From the NCBI GenBank assembly GCA_964017195.1, contig OZ024891.1:9337182-9401181 (forward strand): a stretch of DNA of 64,000 bases. Direction: 5' to 3'. The position numbers and the translations under genes are program-made. Source of the stretch: Siderastrea radians. Its lineage: Eukaryota > Cnidaria > Anthozoa > Scleractinia > Rhizangiidae. Under the pieces are notes generated by a model. It was not told the DNA's origin. It made no database searches and saw only the letters and a program-made list of their open reading frames with translations. Positions 12,809 through 24,536 of the stretch are shown one piece after another (the first letter of the stretch is position 1; each line of letters starts with the position of its first letter).

Positions 12809-13603
12809 GTCTAAGGGTTTTACAATGTTATCTCTTTTAACTGTCATAGCAATCTTAGTAAATGAACTACCAAGAAACATGATTAGATATCAAGTTATTA
12901 TTTTTTACGCAATGAATAAAGCAAGTGAAAGCTTCGTTTTCGTGGCGGTCCGCATCTTGTTGTTGAGCAGCAGAAAATTTTCCTTGTGGCTTTGATTTGC
13001 ACTACAAATATTTAGATTCACACAAGGCCTCCAGTTCTTAAAAAAGGTCTTGGTTTATTTCACTTTTTTTCGGCTCAAGTTAAGAACTCTACAAAAACTG
13101 TTCAAAATATTTAGAAACGCGTACGCCAAGCACTTGTGTTTCAGTGCATTAAGCGACCACTGTACTATCATGGACACGATCTGAGCTTCATCAGCTGACT
13201 GCCAGATGGCTCAGCACTACGGCTCTTCAAGAAAGTTTCCAATACTATGCTAAGAATGGCCAAAAATCTCAATGCTTTACAATACTATAATGAATATAAA
13301 CAACGGCAAACAAAATATATAGCTTCTTTTATTTCTCCAAAGAAACGAACAATAAAATCGATCGACCGATGCTTGAGAATTCGCGAGCATCAAATTCTAG
13401 AGTTTTTATAGGTGTTTTGTCTAAATTTCCAAAGCTTAAAACATCAATTTTTTGACCAGCTGGACAGCCATTTATCCGTTGGATAAGAGTTATCCGCTCT
13501 TTGAGCAACTTGTGCCTGAACTGTAATCACTGCATAAGCATTATTTCGCGCATACTTTGAACTCCCGTCAATAAGGCGAGAAAAACAACTTTAAACATTT
13601 TGT

Positions 13604-13768
13604 TTACAAGCTTATAAGCTGAAATCTCCTGACATCAGTTCTTACACCGTACGGTAAGAAAAATTCTTCATTTGCCGAATTAAATGAATCCTCTGATGCT
13701 TCGGAAGCTAAAGACTGTTCCGAATCGTAGAAATACTCTTCGGAGGTTTCGCAGTCGACGGTAGGCAT
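13604..13768 (-). CDS. Small acidic frame, possible first exon of a transposon gene
   Basis: 54 codons from an ATG at 13,768 to a TAA at 13,604. The product is rich in Ser, Glu and Asp and has EEFFLPYG near residue 34. It resembles the acidic leader that I remember in cnidarian transposon-linked proteins, but I cannot name a family. Its position just inside the right terminus of the TTAA element mirrors the THAP exon at the left. Confidence 0.3.
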   Translation of the reverse strand: MPTVDCETSEEYFYDSEQSLASEASEDSFNSANEEFFLPYGVRTDVRRFQLISL

Positions 13769-14016
13769 CTTGAGTCAAAACACAAGGAAACGCGACCGAG
13801 GTGAGCCTCTGACGTCACAAGCTATCAAATTGCGCAATCACCCAGGAACACGTTTTCAGTAATGGCGGACACATTTTACGCAACTTTGGAGCTAAAAAAT
13901 ATTAGGATGGACGGTTTCTTGTTCAGTTTTCTGGGTAAATATAGACACAACGCGATATTCTGCGACAGAATTTGGCCGAAATAAACCTACGAATTTTCGT
14001 CTCAGTGGCACTTTAA

Positions 14017-15989
14017 GGGGCTTCAAATATGAAAACAACTGCATGAGCTTTTGCTTGGGTGAAATTAAAGGTAATCTAACTATTTAATGGGTTGGTCCCA
14101 CTGTTTTTAAGTGAAGTTGCACTGAACCTTCATAACTTGCCTATCCAAACCTGTTGTGTGGGTGAAAGGAATGTGTGATATTTGCAAAAATGTACTGAAT
14201 GGCAACATTGTGTGCAGGCAATTTTTAAGTTTAAAAGGAAATTTAATATTGTTTGTAATTATTATTTTCACTTTCTTTATCCTAGGTTATCCACATTTCA
14301 TCAACAACATTGTTTTGTGCAGTCTACATTATTAAGTGTTATTAGCAGCAGGTGGCAAACAAAGAGGTCACTAACATTCAACACAAAGAAACATTTTTCA
14401 GTTCATGGATCAGATTTCAAATCCTTCCCTGTACTGTTTGACTGTATGTTTGTCATTGCTAGTGGAATGTTTGGATGTCTGCTAACTGCAGTGGGTTGTG
14501 CCTTCGGTGATGATAAAGATCCTGAAGAAAGCAATAAGGACCCCACAGTTTGATGAGCCTGGATTTGCATGGATGAAAATAGCATGTTATCTATCTTTAA
14601 CAGGGAGAACAGACTGTTGTTATTGGTTGTTTTCTGTTTTTTTTTTGTTTTTTGTTGTTGTTGTGTTTTTTTTTCTGGGGGGGGGGGAAGAGATGGCGGG
14701 GATTTTTCATCTTGCCTTGTTTTGTTTGTTTTGTCAATGTCTCTGTTACTTAGAAATATTTTTGTTTTTCTCGAAGGGAAGGTAATTAAATTCATTGCGG
14801 AAAAAGGGGTATATTAAGGCTCAAAAATGAAATTGCTTTGTTTGGGGGCTTGTTTGGTGTGTTTAATGTAGTTTATCCCAACAGCTTGATTTGAGGAATG
14901 TTTTGCCATACGAAGGCAAGGCCAAGAAATGATATCATTGCCAAAACCAAGTTTTGGTTTATGACAAGATAATTGATGATACAATATAATTGTTTTTGGC
15001 TCTATTACAGAGTCATAGTCATGTAATTGTCAGATGGCTCTGGATTTTGCCATAAAATTTGTGTAATTTTGTTTATAGTTCAATAATTAATAAACCATGA
15101 TGTCATCACATCATCGCTTAAAGACAAAATGGCCTATAGTTTTTCTCTTCTTTATCTTGTGGTGGACATAAATGCTAAACAATTTTCTTTTACAATGCAC
15201 TCAAGTTCTTTCATTGATGGTCTTAGCATAAGAGCAAAATTTTAACAAAAATTAAATGCAGGGCTAACTGAGGTGTACCATCTCACTGAATTTTGAATCA
15301 CCCATAATTGTTGACCTCCCCCATGACTTGTCATTTCATTTGTATTGTTTATGGTACTAGTCCTACCCTGTGTGGCAGTTGCCAAAACAGGAGGGAGAGG
15401 GCTGTGCAGGCTGAACCTAGTCCCTGTGATCTAATGACACACAATTAACCAATCAAAGAGCAAATTGGATTCTCCCTGCAAAAAGACCCCTGTTTAAACA
15501 CTCAAGGGACTTGTCTTCAGATGACAGACTTGTTCCAAGTCCCTGCAATCTGTCCTCTTCTGTGAACACTACAGGAGACTTGGCCCGGAGAAAAATACTA
15601 TGACTTGTCCCTTTGTTTGTTCTTAACTGGGATTATTGCTGCTTTTTCATAAAGCGAATTTAAGTGAAGGTTTCATCACATTCCCAAAGATATCTTTTTA
15701 CTTATTCAGTTATCTTAAGCTCACTCAGTGCCATTAGTATCCTCAGAACCCTCTGGGGACAGGGCACCAAGTTGGAGTTGTTTGACTACTTGTCTTTAGA
15801 GGGAAACATAGTTAACTATGAGGGAAAGCAGCAGTTTGTTTTGCTCCGTATTTTTAACTTGACCTTAGTAGCGTGATTTCGCCACAATCAAACTGGCCTG
15901 GAAAATCGGAGAAAAATTGCGTCTTCGCCTGAAAAAAGAGCCACAGTTCCCAACACTTTCCCGACCCTGTTCGCAAGTGACTAATCAGA
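14017..15989. other. No gene recognised; homopolymer tract
   Basis: Contains a T-rich then G-rich tract at about 14,636-14,690. Frames at 14,182-14,553 and around 14,403-14,817 are open because of this low-complexity tract and show no domain. Confidence 0.55.
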
Positions 15990-16506
15990 CCTGCCAACTC
16001 TCACGGTTTCACCGTGAGACTCACGGTTTGGGGTATCAACTCACGGTCTCACGATTTGGCCTCCAAATCTCACGGTGCATCAGAAAATCTTGAAATTGCC
16101 AAAAAATTCAGATAGTATGAAGCAATATTGAAAATGTCCGTGTTGAAAATGGCCAGATTTGTCAAATCTAATGTTTGAGGGAAACCTAGGTACAATTCCA
16201 GCCTCATTCCCGTGAAACATAGGTGCGCTTAGGTCTCTGGAAGGCTACAGATGTGAACAGTAAACTCAACCTGGCGGCTCGCGTCGACAGCGAAACAGAA
16301 ACTGACTCTTCAAAATATGCGGGAAAAGAATACAATAGGTGCACAGATAAGGTAAAGAATACCTTGAAACAAGAAATCTACCATTTTTATTTTCATTTAA
16401 CACATATTTTGGAAATCTCCATCTTTGAGGTCCCAATCTCTAGGTTTTTTTGGGCTTTTTTTCTACATCTCCAGATTTGCATGTTTTGGAGGTTGGCAGG
16501 TCTGCA
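15990..16506. repeat. Possible small inverted-repeat element
   Basis: CAGACCTGCCAAC near 15,987 recurs as its reverse complement GTTGGCAGGTCTG near 16,491-16,504. Next to the left end is a set of short repeats around CTCACGGT. Target duplications are not clear. Confidence 0.35.
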
Positions 16507-17529
16507 AGTGAGAGCTGCATTCGCAAAGATTTTCCATCTTATCTGGTCCCCACGAAAGTCGCAAGCGCAAAAAGAAAAATAACTCTTTAAAGGGGACTTT
16601 GAAGGGCCCTTTATTACGTAACGAAAACTGAAAACAGCGGCCGGTAAATTTGAAAGGTGGCGCCAGGTCATTTATAATTTCCCGCGCAAGAGAGTAGACG
16701 GTGCCAAGCGCCAAGCGGCGAATTGAATGGTGTGTAATCAGGAGAGCAAAGAATTTCATGAGGTGTTTGGAGCCTGTAAAGCAAAAGGTGATAAAATTGC
16801 TTATCTGTGGGTTATTGTTGCCGAGCTTTTAGTCGAATACGTGTGTAGGATCAGTTTATAAGCCGCTGCGATCGCAAAAGCTTGTGTTTGCGAATGACTT
16901 CGAATATAGTTTTCGCAAGTGGAACATAAAGACTTGAAAAAATTTTGATGTACGTATCTTACGATTTTTTTGCGTATTTGATATTTTGTTTCTCTGCTTT
17001 TAATCGTTCAGATCGTCGGATTTTTGTCCTTAAATATCCGAAAACTTTCTTATTTTTTCAAATTTTGTGTCGAGTGTCGATCGCACGCCCTCGCACGATG
17101 GCTTGAATTTAGCTACGTAAAGTCGCATGTTTCAGGGAATAAATGAAGTACAAAAACTGATCCAAAGGTTATGAAAATTAATACACGACTATTCAAGGAG
17201 TTGGACTTTTAGGAAAGCGACTTCGTTGTACTATGTAGTTATTTTAGGCTAAATCTCTCCCATTTTTAAGTTAACTTGAGCCGCTTTACTTTGGTCAGCG
17301 GATAGTGCTAATACCCGCGAAATAAACAGCCAATCAGCGGTTTTTCCGCCCTGCCAACTCTGCCAAGTTCCTTCCACTTTGACGCCATGTTGGTTTTGTT
17401 ATCAAGTCGATTGACGTCACATTAGCTAATCACGTGATATTTTGGCCGCGCGAGACGGTGACACTTTTGAAGTCAAATTTGCGCTATTTTCACCGCGAAA
17501 AAAGTACGTTTGAAGTTTAAAGCTTAGAA
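16507..17529. other. No gene recognised
   Basis: Non-coding. Positions 17,325-17,375 match 9,950-10,010 in reverse, so part of it belongs to an interspersed repeat. Confidence 0.5.
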
Positions 17530-17595
17530 TAGTTTTTTATACACATAAAACAATCAAAAACCGAAGAAAAAATTTTCGTGTCATATACACTTTAA
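17530..17595 (-). repeat. Right terminal repeat of a TTAAAGTG-type element
   Basis: Reverse complement of the end at 3,176-3,260, ending in ATACACT then TTAA. Similarity continues inward with matching words such as GTGACGTCA.TCGACTTGAT, so this is a true copy of the family's subterminal sequence. Confidence 0.6.
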
Positions 17596-18150
17596 GAGAT
17601 AGCGTTAGATTACAGCGAACAGTGATGTGTTCTTAGGATATTTTTGTCAGGAGCTTATCGTGATTATACTTGTGTTGATTATGAAGCAATATACAGTCGA
17701 TAAAAACCGTCGATTTTCAGTTTTGATCACATAATCAGAGATCTTGTATGGTACAGTTTGATTTTGCTGATGTGACTGGAAATTCTGTGTTGGAACATTC
17801 AATTCACTTTTTGCAGCTTCTGTCCACTGGCGATTGTTTTGCAAGAGATAAATAAAAAATGATTATTTTAACAAGAGAAAACAGGAAACACGAATGGAAA
17901 CATTTGTGCTATTAAGCCCAGTATTAAGAGGAGATCAGAGAAAGCGTTTTAATATTCTACTTTGATGTCACTATTGTTGAGAGCGGTAATTGAAGATTAT
18001 CCACAGAACAATAACGCTTATGGAATTTGGAGTACAGTGCTAAAGGTAGTGTCCGTGATGTCAAGAAGTCTACGCTCTCAAGAGAGTCACCTTAGAGTGC
18101 TCAACGTACGTATAATAATAATAATCTTTATGGAGGAAGCTCCCGTCACA
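17596..18150. other. No gene recognised
   Basis: Non-coding; a minus-strand frame at 17,647-17,844 has no domain. Confidence 0.5.
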
Positions 18151-18154
18151 TTAA

Positions 18155-19468
18155 AGTGCACCTAACCCTAAAAATTTTTTCCCCGTCAAATAAATCCTGT
18201 TATCATTTGAAACATTTCGTCACAAAAAGTTTTTGATTTGGTTTAATCCCTGATTTTCTGTGCGCGGTTGAAGTACGGAAAATCGGCCGAAAATAGACAC
18301 CATTTTGGTTCAGGGTCGAGCAGTGAGGGAATGGGACTAGTCACATTGTGACGTCAAATCAAGAACCCACAGTCTCGCGCTAGTGTTATAAATTGTTGTT
18401 ATTGTTAATGCTGGTTACAGAAATGGACAAGACGTAAGTAATATCGCAGTTTCCACATTTACTTCTATGTAAAATAAATAAATGAAGAAAGGAATGCTTT
18501 ATTAAAATTTCCATTTCTATAAGAGGTTCCCTCAGCTTGAGTATAAATCTCAAATGCGAGAAGCGGAGAGCAGGAAAACCAAGACCAAACGTGGAGCCCG
18601 AACGTGCGAAATAAAATGTAAACACTCACGGGCCAAGCTCAGCATTCCGGTTTCTTCGCGGCCCTCCAAGGCCAATCGTAAGTTGCTTTATTTGCTGTTC
18701 CAGTTCTTAGTTTGCCTTTATTTCCTTTTTGCATTGCGCAATTCATTCTTCTTTGGTTAGCGGCTTTTTAGCAGATATGGGCAGGACGGCACTTTCTTCA
18801 TCCTTTGGCGGTGTACTGTGGACTTCGTGTTCCGCATCTATCTCGTATTCAGAGCTAAAATTCATCTACAAATCAGCAGAATCCGTGTAGCTCGTCTCAG
18901 TATCTGCTTTGGATTACAACATTGGAATTTTAGTCATACTATGACTTTGTTCGAATTAGCTAGAAGGTCAGAAGGCTTCGATGAACGAATAAAGTCGGAG
19001 AAACACAGCTGAAAACTAAGCGGCGTGGAATAGTCCATTTTACAGTTGTGTGCTTAGTGACCTGGCCTTTGAGTGGAAGTGAGGTTGGAGGTGACCTTGT
19101 TTTGATAAAGACCCTCCTGCTTATCACCTGTAAATCATGTTGTTCTCATGCTAACTAGTTTGTATTTACATATAAAAAGCAGGAGGGTTTGTATCAAAAC
19201 AAGGTCAACTCCAGCCTCAATCCCACTCAAAGGCCAGGTCACTAAGCATACAACTGTAAAATGGGCTATTCTTGGTTCTTGATCTGACGTCACAACTACG
19301 GCTCGCCCCAGGTTCCTCTTACTCGGACGTGAACCAAATTTTTCTTGAATTTAACAGGGCACAGAAAATCGAGAATTTAACCAAATCAAAAAATTTTTTG
19401 CGAAGAAACGTTCCAGATGATAACAGAATTTTTTTAGCGGAAAAAAAATTTTAGGGGTTAGGTGCACT
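18155..19468. mobile_element. 1.3-kb TTAA-flanked inverted-repeat element
   Basis: TTAA at 18,151-18,154 and 19,469-19,472. Ends are AGTGCACCTAACCC followed by an A/T tract, repeated in reverse at the right, with about 28 bases matching. The first five bases equal those of the 11,302-14,012 element, so they are probably related families. A minus-strand frame of 40 codons at 18,743-18,865 starts like an acidic leader (MNFSSEYEID) but is not assignable. A smaller foldback is nested at 19,029-19,270. Confidence 0.7.
19029..19270. mobile_element. 242-bp foldback element
   Basis: Left arm AATAGTCCATTTTACAGTTG and the right arm in reverse are about 90% identical for about 95 bases, with a loop around CATGTTGTTCTCATGC. 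Nested in the 18,155-19,468 element. No clear target duplication. Confidence 0.8.
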
Positions 19469-19910
19469 TTAAGGGGTTTTCAGGGAGGTCCTCCGAAGAC
19501 AAAATGAAGATCCTACTGTTATTTGCATCGGTCATCCAGACAAAATTCATAAGTTATCTTGGCTGTGCCTCATTGAAGTGTAGGTTTAAAATGCAGGTGA
19601 TTAGGTTCAAACTTAAGCCTGAGTGGTAAAGAAGATGCTTTCAATCATCAGCCCAACAACAGATACAAGTAAAGAAAAACCGAGATTTTTACGTGAAAAA
19701 TTCGTGATAAGAGAGACTGACAAGAGAAAGAAAGCTATAGAATCAGATCAAACTTCATTGTTTATTAACCAGGATCCCAAAGAGGTTTCGGGCTCCAGGG
19801 CTCCGGCCTAAAAAACGCAGGGCTCCAAGACAGAAAATTTGGGGCTCTAGAGCTCCAATCTACTGCTTACTATCTCTACTGTGTACTGCCCACTGCCTCT
19901 GGGCAATGAT

Positions 19911-21680
19911 GTATGCCAGAGAGAATTACAAGACAAGTCCGTCTTTCTCAGAGTTCATCGCGCTTTGTGACGCCTACCTGGATCATCGTCTCATCACTAA
20001 CTGAAAACTGTCTAGCTTCTGGATGTCATATATTGAAATCGCAGAGACTGTTGAATTTGCTGAGAGCACGAAGAGAGGTAGACTGGGAGCGGCATCTATC
20101 AGCAAAAAGACAAATGGTTCTTTGGCGTTCCGCATATGATGATCTGAACTATTCTCGCTACTTGTCTGCAGATCTCTCTAATGTGTCTCACCCCGAAGAA
20201 GATCACCAGAAGCTTGGGAATACCTTGCGTCTAGAGGATTCTCCGTCTAGTTAGGAAAATAAAACCCCTTTGGAAAAATTCCTATTGACCAAGCATGCAA
20301 AGAGACTGTCAATAAAGATACACAATCGGTAGGGGCACCAAGGGGTTCTACTTTAAAACAGTCCGCAAGCACTATCTGGCTGCCGAATACTACAATATCT
20401 TATTGAAAGAGATAAAGGACATGTTAGATTTGAAGAAATTAAGTTTCCAGCACACCGATCTCCAGAGTACTAGAATTACAAGAGATGACGCCGATGTCAA
20501 TTCTCTGCTAGCGATGTTCCAAAGCCACTGACTAAACCCATTCAGCAGCAATATCCCGTATGTCTGTCAACCGACAAAGTCGTTTCAGTTGAATTCGTTA
20601 AGGGGGGAGACTCTTAACTACAGATCAGATATTTTGTCATACGCTGTTTTGCAGCGTTTCGTGCCGCTAGACTGGTGAAATGTAAGAGGATGAACACCTG
20701 AATTTTAAAATGCAACATTGCGCCGTGCGTAGCTAGTACCAGTCCCCATCTGCGCAGTACAAAGAAGACCCCTAAAACTCGGAAGAAAAGAGCTAAGGTT
20801 CCGATTTTTTCACGAATTAGAGATAAATCAGCCTTCTTCACAATCTGACGAACGCAATTACTGTTGACGTAAATGACAGAAAAACTGCAGAAGAAAATGT
20901 ATAAATTTATGTAATTCTGACGTCATAACTTCTTAAATAATGCAAATTTCAAGAAACTGTTAAATCACGTTTTGCAGTTTAATGATCGTTAAATGTTGGC
21001 ATCATTTTTAATAACTAAAACTTTACACCGTTTGTGTTTCCGCCAAATATGGTTGTGACTCGAGAATCTTGAAAATGTCTCCCATTATGCAAATATGGCC
21101 AAACAGCTTATCTGTGGAAGTTAGGGGTTTTAAGATATGACCGTTAGGAACTTTTCATAGCAACAGTATGGAAGTTTAGAGTCTCCCCCCTTAAACTCCA
21201 GAAGTGCACGTGCCAAGTGTACAGCTCTCAATCAGGAGCAAGTAATATAAATGAGCTCAGGCACAGGTTGTTCTTTGTTAAGAAAGGTAACATCGACTCA
21301 GTACCCAGTTACCACTATGTGCTGACTGCTTATACAAACATGCTTCTCGTTCAAACTACCAAACGGCAATCTGGAAGCGGAGCCCTCAAAGCTGCCCTGA
21401 AATACCCATTCCCATCGGTTCTGGCTGGTTTTAGGAGGAAAATAAGCTGGACATTCATTGGATGAACGGTGAGCCAGTGCTTACTGCCATACTACAGCTG
21501 TTGTCTTCGTCCCGCACAAGGTCATGCCAACGTTCGATCTGCAGCTGTCCAACAAATGGCATTAAGTGCACGGATATGTGCAAGTTACTAGACTTTGATA
21601 ACCGACGTGAAAAACCCATCCAGGAATTTTTCTCAGATGACACAGACTCAAGTTGTTTAAGGCCTGGGTCAAGGGAGTAA
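19911..21680 (+). pseudogene. Decayed transposon-linked gene with Cys-rich C-terminus, split by a TTAA element
   Basis: Pieces of one coding sequence are readable in shifting frames. At the left is a segment related to NYKTSPSFSEF, followed by RARREVDWERHLSAKRQM and AYDDLNYSRYLSADLS. To the right of an inserted element (20,602-21,190) are NELRHRLFFVKKGNIDS and a Cys-rich tail ICSCPTNGIKCTDMCKL. I recall this layout, with a CxC...C...C tail, from repeat-linked proteins that are abundant in cnidarian genomes. I do not know a function. Several stops and frameshifts show it is dead. Confidence 0.5.
20602..21190. mobile_element. 589-bp TTAA-flanked inverted-repeat element
   Basis: TTAA at 20,598-20,601 and 21,191-21,194. 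Ends GGGGGGAGACTCT and its reverse complement. No coding sequence. It interrupts the pseudogene described at 19,911-21,680, so it is the younger insertion. Confidence 0.75.
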
Positions 21681-22067
21681 TCAGGAATGAATTGTTTATT
21701 CACGATATTTTTGGCTTGGAGTATGCAGATCAAACCAAAATTTGGCACGTAGAGAAACATCATCGTCCTTAACATTTTAAGACCATTACTGAGGCGTTTT
21801 CGTCACATCACGTGGCTGTTTTTCCCATAAATAGCAATTATTTGATGGATTGTTAATGGGTTTACGAGACAAGATCGAACAAAAACGCTTTCTAGATGCA
21901 GTTTAAGCATTTCTAGCCTCACATTTGGAATGTTTGTCTATTGCTTAATGAGCCAATAAACCGTAGAAATGCGTTGTATATTGCTTATATTAACTAAACC
22001 AAAGTTAATATAAAGTTGTAATTTCTTCACTATTTACATTCTACTGCACACTATGTTCAAATTCACA

Positions 22068-22108
22068 CTGAAGATGGCAGACATATCTGCCGAAACATGT
22101 TTGCAAAA
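22068..22108 (+). ncRNA. Hammerhead ribozyme-like core
   Basis: CTGAAGA is followed by a 6-bp helix GGCAGA/TCTGCC with loop CATA and then GAAA. This matches the conserved hammerhead core CUGANGA - helix II - GAAA. Such cores with very short helix III are known from Penelope-like elements. Helix I partners and activity are not shown. Confidence 0.35.
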
Positions 22109-22113
22109 CTCAA

Positions 22114-23290
22114 GAGCGTCGTGTTGTTCATTAAATTTATAGCAATCCAGAACTTTCGTAAAATTTCACTTTTTTCACGTTCACATATGCACTTTTAAAA
22201 AATCAGGACACTCATTTCAAACGCAGAATGTTAGATATGTCTAATTTCTATCGAAAACGCTGTTTTGTTTATCAGTACAACTAAAACTCGCGTGATTTTT
22301 CCAAATTTTTACATTCTAGTCACGTGATCTGTCACGTGATCAAAATTGTATGTTAAGGCAAAAGGGGACGTTAATATTAATATTCCAGGTAAGTTTCATG
22401 CTGTTCTATGCGATCTAGTGGAAGATATTATCGATCAATCATTTTTCCCACCCCGAGTTTGAACTCAGGCCTTATCCTGCTTGAGGGTGATGACGATGAC
22501 ACTAAGGAGTAAAACGTTTCTTAAAAATAGCTCCTTTCTAATTCAACCAGCTATTTGCCAAAATATCAGAAGTAATTATATCAACTCTAACTTGAAGTTG
22601 TGTTTGCTTCCACAACCACTTTTCCGTTTTTGTTCTGTCGTGAGTTTTGAAAAATTCTCTAAATTTAGCAATATTATCCGTTGCCATGGAAACTGTTCAG
22701 GAGCCACACTTATGTTTAGTAGAGTTTAACTCTGGAAACCTTGCTCGAGATTATTAGACTCTAAAAGCCTATCCATAATGGCGCTTTCAGGCTTCCATTG
22801 GACTATTATTAGTCATCTTTGTGCATTATTTGGTCACTTTGTAAATTTGAGTGACGTCACTTTATCAGTGATAACCCCTTTAAAGCTACTCATTTGGCAT
22901 GGTTATCATACACCAAAATAAACTGGAGAAAACAGCGTTTTCAAAAATGTATGTCAGAATTTGTCCTTCTTTTTGGTACAAATGGCCATTTTTGGGGTCC
23001 TGGCCCATGGACTAAAAGTTGAAAAGATTTTAATTCACAGAAAGGGGACTTATTCTCGGTAAGGTAGCAATATATTTTTTTACTTTGTCTTGTCATTTCC
23101 AAACACGAGTTTGTAAATAATGCACCTCTCAATGTAAACCAAGTGGGGGGGGGGGGGGGTGGGAGTGCGGGCAAGGGGTGGGGATTTGATCAAGAAGTAA
23201 AAATTTGGTCAATTGCCCAAGGGTTGGGAAGCATACGTGCACCAAATGTATTTAAAAATCCCCACCAAGGGGCAAAATACCAAATAAAAG
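22114..23290. other. No gene recognised
   Basis: Non-coding, with a G run at about 23,144-23,159. The small frame at 22,481-22,729 has no domain. Confidence 0.5.
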
Positions 23291-23650
23291 ACAAGCTGTG
23301 CTCATACCGTTAATAACTGGTGACTTAAACTTGGTATGAATCTCACAAACTTGATTTAACCTACCTTCCTTATGAGAAAACGTGATGTGTGATGTACATC
23401 ATCATGCCTGTAAGAGTATTCAATAGACAATGAAAACGAATTTAAACTGGAACTTTCAATGGCACTTTTAATGTGATGATAGATCACTATCCTTATAAAA
23501 GACCATAAATGGTGCTCTACACTCGAGACTTCAACTTAGTATGAAGCTCAAAAACTCGATTTAACCTATCTTCCTTATCTGTGATCTACAACATCATTCC
23601 TGTAAGAGTGACAATGAAACTGGAACTTTTAAAACCATGTGATTATAGGT
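23291..23650 (+). repeat. Diverged direct repeat, two units
   Basis: The block starting at about 23,305 (ACTTGGTATGAATCTCACAAACTTGATTT-like) recurs from about 23,530. Both units end with the TGAAACTGGAACTTT / TTTAAACTGGAACTTT motif. Confidence 0.6.
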
Positions 23651-23693
23651 AAGATGAACGTTTATTCGTTTGTCTACGATGGAATCGCTTAGA

Positions 23694-23742
23694 GTTGTTG
23701 ATCGCGACGTTTCGACTGCAATACTGCTAGTCTTCATGAGGC
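23694..23742 (-). ncRNA. Degenerate hammerhead-like motif
   Basis: The minus strand reads CTCATGA, a helix GACT.GCAG with loop, then CGAAACGTC. The core differs from CUGANGA by one base, so it is probably inactive. It lies about 70 bases from the Penelope-like fragment but on the other strand. Confidence 0.25.
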
Positions 23743-23815
23743 GATGAGGTCGATTGTTTACGTGTCGCTATTTGTAGCATGATGGTTCGCTGCTATTGGT
23801 GCATTTCGATCCTCA

Positions 23816-24240
23816 TTATATCCCGAAATACCATTAAGACCTATTGTATCGTGTCAAAACACCTTCGCTTACGATTTGTCGGCTCACTTAGCTGACATCC
23901 TGTCCTCGTTGACAGGCAAATCAGATTACACAGTTACCAACTCTTCTCATTTTGTGTCTACCATCAGCCATGAGCGAATACAAGAAAATGAAGTCATGGT
24001 ATCTTTTGAGGTACAATCGTTATTTACAAACGTGCCGATCTAGGGTGCCGTAAAGGCCGCATTATGCAAACTAGAGAACGATCCCGGTCTTGCCGACCGC
24101 ACAAGCCTAACACCTACACAAATTGCCGACCTTTTCAACTTTGTCTTAAGATCCACGTATTTCCAGTACAACGGGTCGATTTACGAACAGAAAGACGGAG
24201 CAGCCATGGGGAGCCTGTCTCCGCAGTTATTGCGGATCAC
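23816..24240 (+). pseudogene. Penelope-like element reverse transcriptase fragment
   Basis: The frame starting at 23,831 (CCA) reads PLRPIVSCQNTFAYDLS, then MVSFEVQSLFTNVP, and after an in-frame TAG reads YFQYNGSIYEQKDGAAMGS. These match reverse transcriptase blocks of Penelope-like retroelements: PLRPIVS, the LVSFDV..LFTNVP motif A region and the YFxFxGxxYxQxxGxAMGS motif B region. After AMGS the frame shifts by one base and similarity ends near 24,240. The catalytic YxDD block is absent. It is a truncated dead copy. Confidence 0.7.
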
Positions 24241-24305
24241 TCACCGTTTCTGGGAAACGAGAAAAAAGACACTCGATAAAAAACGATACGATAAAACAAC
24301 CACTC

Positions 24306-24536
24306 GTTTACAATCGAGTCTTGATTCTACAATCGAGTCTCGTTTCTTCTTTCGAGTCTCGATTGTACAATCGAGTCTCGTTTCTCACAATCGAGACTCG
24401 ATTCTCACATTCGAGACTCGATTCTCACAATCGAGTCTCATTTCTCACAATCGAGTCTCATTTCTCACAATCGAGTCTCGTTTCACACAATCGAGTCTCG
24501 ATTCTCACAATCGAGTCTCGTTTCACACAATCGAGT
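24306..24536 (+). repeat. 20-bp minisatellite, about 11 units
   Basis: Units follow ACAATCGAGTCTCGTTTCTC with small changes. The array starts soon after the Penelope-like fragment ends. Its open frames (24,206-24,704) are by-products of the repeat. Confidence 0.9.

Larger units (their letters stand above)
11302..14012. mobile_element. 2.7-kb TTAA-flanked inverted-repeat element carrying a THAP exon
   Basis: TTAA lies at 11,298-11,301 and 14,013-14,016. The ends are AGTGCCACTG and its reverse complement, with weaker similarity further in. Inside are a THAP-domain exon on the plus strand (11,631-11,923), a 54-codon frame on the minus strand near the right end (13,604-13,768) and a nested 411-bp element (12,398-12,808). 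TTAA duplications are known for the piggyBac and Kolobok superfamilies, and THAP fingers are known in P-type and Kolobok-type transposon proteins. The assignment to Kolobok is inference. Confidence 0.6.

Noticed and set aside
14403..14817. Overlapping open frames with Phe/Val or Lys/Thr runs
   Set aside because: Open because of a T/G homopolymer tract.
24306..24536. CRISPR-like array
   Set aside because: Units are head-to-tail 20-base repeats without unique spacers, in animal DNA; it is a minisatellite.
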